This document shows positions 53,434 through 64,000 of a stretch of DNA of 64,000 nt, one piece after another. This DNA is from Pyrocephalus nanus (lineage: Eukaryota > Chordata > Aves > Passeriformes > Tyrannidae). The translations under genes were made by a program, and so were the position numbers. Within the stretch, counting starts at the first letter, position 1; every line of letters begins with the position of its first letter. The notes beneath the pieces were generated by a model, which did not search any database, was not told where the DNA came from, and was given only the letters and a program-made list of their open reading frames with translations. The DNA lies in NCBI GenBank assembly GCA_038380795.1, contig CM076264.1:2668001-2732000 (forward strand), in the 5' to 3' direction.

Positions 53434-56400
53434 TTCACTTCAAGACAGTTTTCTCAGGCTTCTCTGACACATAGCTGTTGTTAATGCCCGAGAAGTCTTT
53501 TAATGCATTTATTCATTTTTGTCCCCAACATCTGTCCTCAGTGCTTTTGCAGTTATGGAGCCCTGAGGTTCATTCCCAAGCTGTTCCGTGCAGCAATTTG
53601 CTGGTGGTCTGTGGAAAGTTGGAGGATACAAAGTAGTAGTTTTGCTCTTGATTTCCAACTGAAAATTTGTAGGGAATTAAAGAAGCAAAGGATACTTTCA
53701 GCTGTGTTTCTCTGCAACTGCTGTCAGGATGGGATTTTTTTTTTTTTTTTGATTGCTTCTTCCTGCTCTTGCTCCTTCCCTGAAATCTATGCTAGGGAAA
53801 AAAAAATAAATCTGACTATGCCTGATGTGGTCTTGGCAATTTTCAAAGCCAGTGGAACTGGAATTGATGGGAATACCACAAAATAGTTATAATCATAGTA
53901 AGGATTGTTAGGAAGATGTACAGTAATAACTAGCCACTTTTTTGTTGTTGTTGTTTGTTTGTTTGTTTTTTCCTGATAGGGAAACTGAATTTGAGAAGAA
54001 ATTAAGTGCTGTCTAGCCTGACATCATTGATGGGGTCACTGCAAGACCAGGGTTCTGGGTTCCTTATTTTCAGCTTTCAGTTTGGAGCACAAAAGTTGAA
54101 GTTAGTCCGGTGTTTAATGGGATTTTGTGGTCCCTCACCCCTGTACCTGTGCCAGGCCTGACTGGGATAACTGGGAACCAGCGCCCGGCTCGATGTTCCC
54201 TCTGGAGACACTTTACCCCCAGTGTTTTACACACAGGGTGTCATTCCCAGTGCTGGCTGCAGAGCACTCAGCACACCGGGATTTGGCCCTTGCCCTGCCT
54301 CCCTGAGAGGTGGGACTGCACCCGTGGTGTATTTATTTTGGTGAAGTGCTGTGCTAATCTATAGTGCCATATAAATAATGAATAGGCAGCTCTGGGATGG
54401 GGCTGAGCACAGGCAGCTCTGTCTGCAGATCTATTTTTTATTGTAGAGCTATTACTCGAGTCTGTTCAGCATTTCCCCCGAGCTGGCTGCCTTTCTGTGA
54501 GGTCTGAGAGGATGTGTGGCTTTATTTGAAGCAAGAAAAAAGTGATGATTTGCACTCGTGTGTAATGTGTTTATTGCAAACAGAGAAATTTATTTTTCCT
54601 GTATGAGTGGAATACCCAGTTTACCAAATCTACTTCTGCTACTGTTTTGTAACTCTGTTCTGAAGTCAGGAAAGTGTCAGGAGCCTCCTTGCATTTAATC
54701 CAGCACAGAGGGGTGCATCTGTCCCAGCAAAGGTTCAGCTTTTTCAGGTTTCAGCTGAATGAGATGAATGGGGTGATACTGCACCTAGTTTACTACCTAC
54801 TCATGGCTGACTGGTTAATAACATCCCTGAGAACTCAAAAGGTGCCTTTTGGTAAAGTATTAGAAGGGAGATGTTGCTGTGACACAGATACCCCAGCAAG
54901 TGAGAGCACCTTGACCAACCACTCACGTGTGGGTGCACGGATATATAAAAATATCCATGGCAATTATTCAGTCTCTCTTCCTGAAAAAAAATGAATTCAT
55001 GGCCGTGTTAGAACACCTGGCAGCAAAAAGCTCAAATGAAGAGCAAGGGGACAAGCTAACAGGGCAGAAGGTAGAAATTAAAAGTATAGAGCCTGCATAA
55101 AAAGCAAGGTTTGTTTTAACCAGGGCCACACGGATGAGTTAATGCAGTTGCTTGCCATTCTCCAGCCGTGTCTGGCTGGGGAAGATCCAAGGCATTAGGC
55201 AGGGCTGGGAGCATCTGCAGGACCTGCTGCTGGTCCCACAGGAGCAGGGAATGGCTGCAGCAGTTCCCTGCCAGCGGTGATTGCTGCTCGGTGTCGGCGT
55301 TTCCCGCTGAAAAGATTTACAGCCTCTTTGGGAAACTGCTGAGGGACTCCAGGATCAATCACTGCCCATTCTGAAGGATTTTTTAGGAATACTAAGCAAA
55401 TCTGCTGACAAATCCTGGAAGGGGAAAAAGCAGCAGGTGCCCAAGCTGAGAGTGGGTGGTGATTCCCCACGGCTGTGGGGACCCTGCTGACCAGGATCCT
55501 TTCCCTCAGGTTCCTGCAGCAGGGACAGGAGCTGGGGGCACTTCCAGCAGAGCAGTGAAGGGCTTTAGAGCTTATTTATTATCTGTTCCCATTTCTCAAA
55601 AGCATTTTCAGCAAAAGCAATCTGTTGCAGAATGGCCCTTCAGGCTGGGGAAGCAGGAGAAGGCAGGTGGGGTTTGTCTGTCTGCAGTTCCATTGCAGAG
55701 CTGGCAAACAAGAGGCCCAAAAGGCAGGGGCAGAACCATCATATCAGCTCTGATCAACCACCAAAACAACCCCTAAAATAAGCATTGAACCAGAAAACCG
55801 TCTCGAGGCTTCAAAGGGACCAACCACATCAAGGTTTAAAATAGTATGTTAATCAGAAATTCAGGTTCAGTGGTGATGATCCTGTAGCAGCAAATTGCAG
55901 TGTTGCAGTCAACAAGAAAACCAAGGGACATTACTCGAGGGACATTTAGGCCATGCCAAAAAAGGATCAAAGTTTCCTGTTCTTTGACACAACACAAATA
56001 CAGAATAAAAACCCAAGTAGCATCAAAAACTGCAGTTTGGTTTAATTGTGTGTGCTTTCTTTCTCTCATTTCTTGGTGGTTCAGAATTGCTTCCTTAAGC
56101 AAAAAAATCCCCCAGCAACACAAAACCCCAATTTGTTATAGGTGGGCACTCAGCTGCTGTAAATTATTTAAGGACTGGACTAATGGAGACTGCCTTATTT
56201 CTCTTCTTTCATTTGTGGATTTGGATCTACTAAGATTTGATTTGATCAGAGTAGTTTTCTGTGCCTTTACTGCCCTTGGAAATAATTTACTTGGATAACT
56301 TGTCATAAAAATAAAACTTCCATAAAATTCTCAGGCACGGACATTTATCTCAAAATTCTGCACTCCTACCAGCAATCTCAAATTTCTGCTTTAATTTACT

Positions 56401-56444
56401 GCTTTACAAACTAACTGATGTATATGCTTTGTGGTGGGGAATTA

Positions 56445-56447
<3 letters not shown>

Positions 56448-56477
<30 letters not shown>
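56448..56477. repeat. T30 homopolymer in intron
   Basis: An uninterrupted run of 30 T, the longest homopolymer in the window. No insertion boundaries or target-site duplications are obvious. Confidence 0.95.
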
Positions 56478-59269
56478 CCCAGCACAGTTTCAATCATGAG
56501 GAGAGATTGGAAGAGGTGATTTATTCCAAATTCAGGTCTGTCCTTCAGCTTTTGGAAGGGGCGTGTTGGCACAATGATGGATAGGTCCAGTGGCTCCAAG
56601 AGAGCACCTCCATATGTTTATCTAAAGCTTTTAAATGGGGAGGGGGGGAAAATGAACTCACAGCAGGTTCTATTTTCTCTTTTCTTGTTGTCAGTGGTAA
56701 AAAACAGGAATGTCCAAAATATCCAGTGCAAGAGCAGAAACAGGCCTTTCCTTGGTAATTTTTTTCATCTGTGAACAGGTATTTTTAAACTCACATGCTC
56801 AATATTTCCAATTTTGTTGTCCTTTTTATAATTACTTGCTATTTTCCTTATAACTTCTTCTAAGGTAGATCATGGGAATATCAAATCATTCACTCAAATA
56901 ATTTTATACACCAGCAGTGTGTGTAATTTGTTAGTTTTTTTTCCCCCCCCTCTATGCAAGTCTGTGCATTGCCCACCCTCTCCATGAAAATCAGAAACCA
57001 GGGAAGCCCAGAGACCTATTTTCACCAGTTACTTTGAAAACTGGAGTTTGCAAAATCCATCCCAGAAAACCCCTCCTGCTTTATTATCCTTCCCAGCTCG
57101 AAGACAGCACAGTGAGCTGTCCAGAGAAGGAAGCGGAAAGATCCAAACCAAAGTGGGAATGCCCATGTTAAGTTTGTACTCAGTTCTCCTGAGTGGAAAC
57201 ATCAAAGGCCAGCATGTTCTCCAGTAAAAAATCAATCCAGATCACCCACTGGGGCTGACACATTTGCAAACAGCCACCTCAGAAATTCCAGTGGGTTGCT
57301 TTTTCATAAAACTAAGAAATTACAGGGAAAATTGACAGTGGATCTCTCTTACAGTCCAAGGAAATGTTTCAGGTTAAAAAATATCATCACATCTCTCCAA
57401 AAGCTCTCTCAGCAGGGAAGGGGAATCACCAGAGCTCTGCAGGCTCTGGAACAGGCCCTGAGCAAGGACAATACCTGCTCCTGCCCCTCAGTGGGAGGTC
57501 ACCAGGGAATTCCAGCCACCAGGGGAGAAAAAGAGGGTTTGGTTAAATTTCCTGCTGTCTGATGGAGCTCATGCCTTTCTAGATGCTGCTAAATCATTCC
57601 TGACAGGGATGACTTTATCCCCAGGGCTTCCAAAACTGCTTCTGACAAACAACCCTGTTTGGTGTTGGAATGTGTTGGATTTCCCGGAGCACTGTGCATT
57701 CATCCACAGTATTTCCTCTTAGGAAGGCATGCCTGTGTTCTCCTCGTCCCTCATTTCCCAAAATGACACAGGATCAATGCTGTGCTGCGCTTGAGAACAG
57801 CAGGTGAATTATTTGGCAGGGAAAGAGAACGTTTCCAACCAGCATTTTTTATAGAGAGCGGTTACTGATGTCTTTTATGACGTGTTTTCTCGGCTGCTTG
57901 GAAGAGAATGGGAACATAATTCTGCAGTTTCTCATTCCTTGGCCCAACTTATGATCTGTGTGAGAACACATTCCTGTGCTGGATAGAGCCTTCCACAGGG
58001 AATAGATCTTGGGCAAAGGTTCAGCCCAGATCCTAGAAGAAGGGTATGTCTTCCAAGGGTATTAATGTCCCATGACAACAGTAATACAGTGAAAAATTAA
58101 TGTTTCTGATGCTTGTGGGCCTTTCATAAGTCTCCAAACAGTTGAAATTTTGGGGGTTTTTTCTGTTCTCACATATAGGAGAATACTGGCTGTCAAACTT
58201 TATGGTGAGTAGGTCTTTAGAACTTAGGAACAGGGAAGAGGGCTGAGCTCACCAGCACATTAAATGCTTGCGTAGCATTGTCTCAGGAAACAAAAGAAGC
58301 CCAGAAAGGTTGGTTAAAAAAGATTCCTGTTTCAAACCATTCCCATGCATTTCGGTGGCAAGGCATTACTGACTCAGGTACCTTTTACATCGAATTGCTT
58401 TTGATCCTAATTATTAAAGGCAGAACTTTTTTCTCTAAATATTCCCACTGAAAACTGTAGAAAAGTGTGAATCCATGTGAAGTATGAATCCAGGTAACAC
58501 AGGATCATTAAACAGAGAAAAAGATGTTCAGCCAACTACCCACCTTTTAATTTTAGTTGTTCCACTAAATTTCCACTCATTTCTGAAGTGAGAGATTCTA
58601 TTACTCTCCTAGCTGAAGGGTAATGCCATAATTTTATTTTATATGGGAGTAGCTGTTTAAAAATCATAAACACTGAATTGCTGGGACAGGTTTCACTTGG
58701 CTCATGCTCTGCTAGACAAACAGGATTGTTGGGCAAGGTGTACGTTCCAATCCTGAAAATAACCTGCAACAAGACATAGGTGGTATTTTTCCATTGTGGA
58801 AAATGTTCCTTGTTCCTCCATAGGCTCTGCATTCCCTGTTCTTTGCCCCCTCGCCCCTGCTGGGGTTTAGGACCCCCCAAAGGTTACAGAATCAGGAAAC
58901 AGCCCCTGAAATAGCTAAAACCAGGATATTGTTGTTGGGCTTTGAAATTCCCTCTGGTCTTTAACATGGGGCTTCTCTGCAACCCCCACCTTGGAATATT
59001 TACAGCAGGGACGGGTAGCTTTTATTTCCTGATAATGTACTGGCAGCACGTTCCCACTTACAGGAGAAATAATAGTGAGAGCATATGGGAAACCGTATTC
59101 CCTTTCCTAATAACAGATACACTGGAATTACACTTGATAATACCACAGACATATTTGTTTATGAGGCACATAAATCTCGGGATGTGTTACCAGGAAGACG
59201 CATGCAGGGCTTTTTTTGTTAAAGAATTCACATTCTTGCAGCTGAAACGAATTTTTAAAAATGTAATGC

Positions 59270-59319
59270 ATTATTATTATTATTATTATTATTACTATTA
59301 TTATTATTACTATTATTAT
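59270..59319. repeat. ATT trinucleotide microsatellite
   Basis: About sixteen TTA/ATT units are interrupted by a few ACT or ATC variants. Apparent runs of Tyr or Ile codons across it are artefacts of the repeat. Confidence 0.95.
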
Positions 59320-62300
59320 CATGCAGAGGGTATGCTAACAATTCACACTTAAGCCTGGAATGCCATCAAAGATTTCCTAAATTAATACGATTATAGAGTA
59401 TTTAGTCTCTATTAATTATAGATTCATATAGACTAATGCTTATTTATCCGTGTATATTCAATTAATTCCCAAACATGTGTGCTGATTTGTTGAAAAACCT
59501 ACAGTAAATATTAATACAAAGGAGGTTTTCAGTCTTTGTAGCCCCTGGGGATTAAATATTACTGGAAAAGGGAGAGACTGTGGCCCTGATCCAGCTTTGA
59601 TCCTCATCCCTTGGGCCTGTCTCCCATGTCCTGCTCTTCCCCAGGCACAACCTGCTGCCCACGTGATTTGCCCTGCTAAAACAATTGGATCTCCACCAAA
59701 AAAACCACTTGTGCACTCCAGACTCAGTGACAGCTGTAAGAGCCAATATTTCCTGAGGTTTGGGGAAGGCAAGCAAATCCAGCCTGCTGTCAAAAATGTG
59801 AGTTCCAGCATCCTTTCTCCTGCCTTCGCTTGAAGGGCTGATGTTTCGGGGTGTAAAACATCCAGGTGCTTAAACCCACGGCTTTAACTCAATCTGAATT
59901 TGGTTCAAGTATAATATTAAGGCTCTTTTTAGAAATTGCCTCAGTGTTGCTGTTTGGGATTTAATATGGAATGTAAAAGCTACATTAATAATTCTGGCTT
60001 TTACATGAAATGAAGAGGCAGTATAAACCTGAACTATCCATTTCCTGGGATATTCTCATATTAAAGAAGTCTCTCAGCAGAGTTTGAATTATTTTCATTT
60101 TTTAATTTCTGGAAGATCAGCAATTCCAAAGCTCCATTTAATTATGATCTTTGGAATTTTTTTTTTTTTTTAATATTCTACAAACTGCCCAGTTTTGCTT
60201 TAGTCTGCCAGAGCAGATGAGCTGGCAGAACATAATTTTGTTTCAGATCATGTTCTGGTGAAACATTCTGCATTTAATAAATCAACATTTTGCCACGAGA
60301 AGCTGTTTCACTGGAGCAGTCCAAGTTGATGGAGTAGCAAGAATATAAACTTCATTTTCCTCTGCATTGCCACTTTGCCATTATGGAAGAATTTTTCACC
60401 CTCTTAGTCCAAGGATAAATGGCTGCACAAGTTGGAAGGAAGGAAAACTAAAATCCTGACCTCAAACCCTTTGAATTTTTCCATACCTTGGTCAGAAAGT
60501 GTTGGGAAGGCGATATTAGTGCTGTTACATTAAATCTGTGACTTTCAAAAAAGAAACGCAAAAATGCTGAAGAAGTGACTAACTCAATTAAGGAAATTAA
60601 ACCCTGAGATAACAGATTCAGCCTTTTCCAATCAGAAGTGTTAAAAATAGCAGGGATGCCAAGTGCTGGAGGAGCTGAGTGTGTATCACACCACAAATCC
60701 CACTGCTGTTTGGGTGCTGTCTGGATGGAGACGTGACCAGCACATTAAATGAGTGCTGGGAATTAAAAGGAAGAACAAAAACAGAGAGAAGAGTTATCTT
60801 CATAAAGAAGATATTTAGAGAAATTGTGCTGGCTTGGTAAATGATGTTTATAATTTAAGAAAAGTAATAATCCATGGCTCTGTTTCCCAGAGAAGACAAA
60901 CTCTGGGCTCTAAGCAGGGCAAGTTGCTTGTGGGGGAGCCCTCAGTGGAAGGACACCACGATGCCCTGGCGGTCCTTCTGTGCCAGCCTTAGCTGCAAAT
61001 ACAGGAGCTTTTTATCATCTTCCTCACTCATCAGTGATAAATGCTGGAGTTTTACACCAGGACACTCCAATGCATCCAGTGTGGTGCAGTAAATCAAGCC
61101 CTAACCAACAAAAGCAGTGCCCAGAAAGCTCCGGAGTGCTTTGACTAATGCACTGGTTTGCAGCTATTGTGAGTAGCTCATCCTCTGATTTTCTCATAAA
61201 TTTTGGAAATGAAATTTTAATTGGAACTCAATAAAAAGAGTTTTGCATTCTTCCTGAAATTTCGGGAGAGAAATTCCTAACTATTATGAAATATTATCTA
61301 TAAAATAGTGTAACTGTTGAAATGATAAATTACAGTATTTAGTATTTCCATTGAAAATTTAGAAGTTTTGGCAACCTATTTAAATTAATAAGTAGTCCTC
61401 TGTCAGGATATTATAAATGCCTGTGAGACCAAAAATATTCTTTTGTACTTTTTTTTTTTTTAAATAAATCAATTAAGAGCAATCCAAAATCATTTTTATC
61501 TAAGTAGTGTAGGGCTGGCAGGTGTTTTTTACAATGTTCTATTCATTAGTAAAGAAAAGAATGTGTGGGATGGAAAACATTACAAGTAAAAGGAGGGGTT
61601 TTGGCCACAGTCATGGAAAAGACAAAGATTTGTGGGAGTATTTGTGTTTATAGGTGTAAGGATGGACGGGTGGGTATGTAGATATGTCTGACGTAGTCAA
61701 ATATTCGTTTTCATACTTTGTAATGATACAGAAATGGACAGAAAATGCCCAATTAATGATTTAATTTAAATAATTGGCGTTTCAAATTTCTCCTGTTCTC
61801 TTGGAGACTTTCTCCCTCATTCATCTGTTTGTCCACCCTTCTGTCTCTTCACCCTTTTCCCAAGCGTTGCCACTTTCCCATCATTTGAATAACTCCAACG
61901 GTGCCAAGTTGAGCTTTGGCTCTGAATGTTCCTTCTGCTCACATTTGGATGACAAAGGCATATTTAAAGTCACTTTAGTAACACTGCTACTGGAGGCACT
62001 GCATTATATATGGCATTCAGGGTAATGTGTTTATTGCTGCATCAAGTGCTTTTAAAGGCAATAATTATGACTGCTCTTGCAGCCTGCACTGCCTGGCCTT
62101 TCTGCAGGGCCATTTCATCATCCCACAGTGGTATTTTGTTGTGCAGGAAGCAGTTGTTACTGCTCTTTTTTAACTAATATGCCTTGTTTTGAAGCTCAGG
62201 TTAATGCAGGTCTCTTGAGGGGCTGATATAAAGCAGCCGTGGGTTTTGGCTCCTATGGACTCCCTAAATGAAACTAAATTAAGTGGAGTATCACATGTGT

Positions 62301-64000
62301 CCTGGAAATAAACTCCAGAATGACACAACCTATGGCTGCAGAGTTATTTTGGAGAAGGGATTCAATAAATCAGCACAAATCCAGGAAATCAGTGGAAGTG
62401 TAGCCACAGGCACGTGTCACCAGGTCTTGCTTAGACCATAGGACAGAGCATGAGGCACATGGAAGGAATGTAATTGTTTAGTAAATGAAAGAGCTAGAAA
62501 ATTAGAGCCACCAAAATTTGGTTTCTGCCAAGACCTACCAAATCTTCAGTGGGAGCCTGGCAGAGGAGAGGACCCCAAATCTATTATCATTCAGGGAGGG
62601 TACTTGGATACACAGTCAAGCCATCAGGCTGCCAAGGAGGAAAATAAATGTTTTGCTGGTGGCAAAGGAGTTGTGGTTTTTAACTAGAGTGGCACTGAGA
62701 TTCTGAATGAAAGAACAGTCTATTGAAACAAAAGAAGTATAGAACATTTGGTGTGATGTATCCTGACAAGGCACTTGAGCAGTATTCAACACTCAAATTA
62801 TTACAGAAAGAATTGGGTGATTCAGGAGACCCAGACAGGGAAAATATTGAATGAACTGTCATCTCTGATGAAGCAGAATGGAGCAGACACTCCCATTTTA
62901 AAAAAGATTGTCCGATTATTAAAGTTTTCTTATAAAGCCTCTCAGCTACTATTTAAATTCATTTTTTAAAATGCTTTAGGACCATCCAGAAGTGGGAACT
63001 CCAGAATTTCACTTCACTGTGCTCTTCACTGCCACTCTCAAGTGCTTTAAAAGGTGACATTAGTGCCACGCAGCCTGTAATGACTAATGCTTGGCTGTCT
63101 CCTCTGGCCTCCTGTGCTCATTCATCTCCTGCTTTCAGTTCCTCCCTGAACTGCTCATCGGTCTGGTTACTCTACTGGCAGGGGCTTATTAAAAGGGTGT
63201 AGGGGTGATTATTTTATCTCACATCATCAGCAGGGAAGCAACTGCTCCTTGCAGCCACAGATGAATGAACAATAAGAAAGGGTTTGTTTCCTGTGTCTCT
63301 TTATAGCACAGGAAGTTTTGCCCAAGCACTGGGGATTTAGGGGGTTGTAGTGGGTACATTTGGAAGCATCTGAATGCAGATTGAGGTGCTGGGCTGCTGT
63401 AGCTTAGATACAACATTCCCTACAGTTCAGTGTGAGTGTGGGATGGATACAAGGGCATCCAGAGGAACCCCTCAGAAGCCTGAGTTAGAAATCCAAGCAT
63501 CCATTGTAACCTGCCCTGCCTCTTTGCACGCAGCAGCACAGAGAGCTCCGCTCACCCTGTGCCCACCCACAGCTTTGTACTGACATGTGGTCCAGCCATG
63601 TCCAGTTATTCCACCTGGAAGCAGTTGTCCTTGCAAAAGAGATCAGGAAAAGCGTGTGCTGGAGGGATTCAGTTGCTGAGCTCAGCCTCCTGCTGTGCCA
63701 GTATACTCTTTCATTTGGAAATCACCTTAAAAGATGCAACTCCAAAATGAATTCTTGCCTTTAAAATACTGAAATAAGCCCAAAATCGCAGCCTTTGAGT
63801 GTTCCAGGCATCTTAATGACGGTGAAGGTCAAAGGCAAAGTGCAGACTGTGAGGAGGTGTCAGAGACTAATGCTCAGAGTGGAAGAAGGGGGGAGAGCAC
63901 AAGATGGGCTGCAAGGAGAAGGAAGGACAGCAGTCAGCAGCGACACAAATACCATTCCAAAGCTCCAGCGTTGTACAGTGTCTCAGAAAGCCCAGGGATG

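Larger units (their letters stand above)
48975..64000 (-). other. NDST4: Upstream NDST4 intron, continues past window
   Basis: I looked on the minus strand for the preceding NDST exons, including the YILVDIDDIFVGKEGTRM segment and the N-terminal anchor, and did not find them. The first in-window exon starts with an acceptor, so this whole stretch should be intron. It holds one CR1 terminus, a T30 run, ATT and TG/TA microsatellites, a 24-bp palindrome and AT-rich patches that look like conserved regulatory DNA. Confidence 0.75.

Noticed and set aside
57512..57528. CTCF-like core CAGCCACCAGGGGAG
   Set aside because: Only a partial match to the CTCF motif, and such matches are common by chance. 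A matrix scan plus ChIP data would be needed.
58536..58880. A 114-codon minus-strand open frame in the expected position of upstream NDST exons
   Set aside because: The translation has no NDST motif and no recognisable domain, and it sits in intronic DNA with no supporting features.
59128..59352. Open frames rich in Tyr or Ile
   Set aside because: They are translations of the ATT microsatellite and not proteins.

Overview
The window looks like vertebrate, and most likely bird, nuclear DNA. It carries one intron-split gene on the minus strand, several worn fragments of CR1 retrotransposons (the dominant LINE of birds and reptiles) with their typical 3' ends, and many simple repeats and homopolymer runs. 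I see no bacterial-style gene clusters, CRISPR arrays, rRNA or tRNA genes. The species cannot be named from the sequence alone.

The only protein-coding gene I can support is the 3' part of a heparan sulfate N-deacetylase/N-sulfotransferase, best matched to NDST4. It runs right to left from about 48974 to 20595. Twelve exons, all with GT..AG borders and compatible phases, join into one uninterrupted frame of 546 codons plus a stop. This is the C-terminal two thirds of an enzyme of about 870 residues: the later part of the N-deacetylase domain (exons at 48.9, 44.2, 39.2 and 38.2 kb), then the linker and the complete PAPS-dependent sulfotransferase domain (exons from 28.5 kb down to 20.6 kb). 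The N-terminal exons, with the signal anchor and the DxDD metal-binding segment, are not in the window and should lie beyond position 64000. Positions 48975-64000 therefore appear to be intron.

Layout: 1-20.4 kb is the flank downstream of the gene. It has five CR1 fragments, one CpG-rich block near 0.4-0.9 kb and simple repeats, with no gene that I can support. From 20.4 to 21.1 kb are the short 3' UTR with an AATAAA signal and the last two exons. From 21.1 to 28.6 kb is a compact exon cluster encoding the sulfotransferase. From 28.6 to 49 kb are larger introns (up to 9.6 kb) separating the deacetylase exons. From 49 to 64 kb is AT-rich intron with one CR1 fragment, microsatellites and several stretches that resemble conserved regulatory DNA.

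The product would be a Golgi type II membrane enzyme. It removes acetyl groups from GlcNAc in nascent heparan sulfate and N-sulfates the exposed amines, the first modification step that sets later epimerisation and O-sulfation. No clearly new biological system was found. The items most worth a second look are non-coding: perfect palindromes resembling T-box and RFX sites inside introns, a 24-bp palindrome near a CR1 relic, a CpG-rich block far downstream, and a genomic A tract exactly at the expected polyadenylation site.
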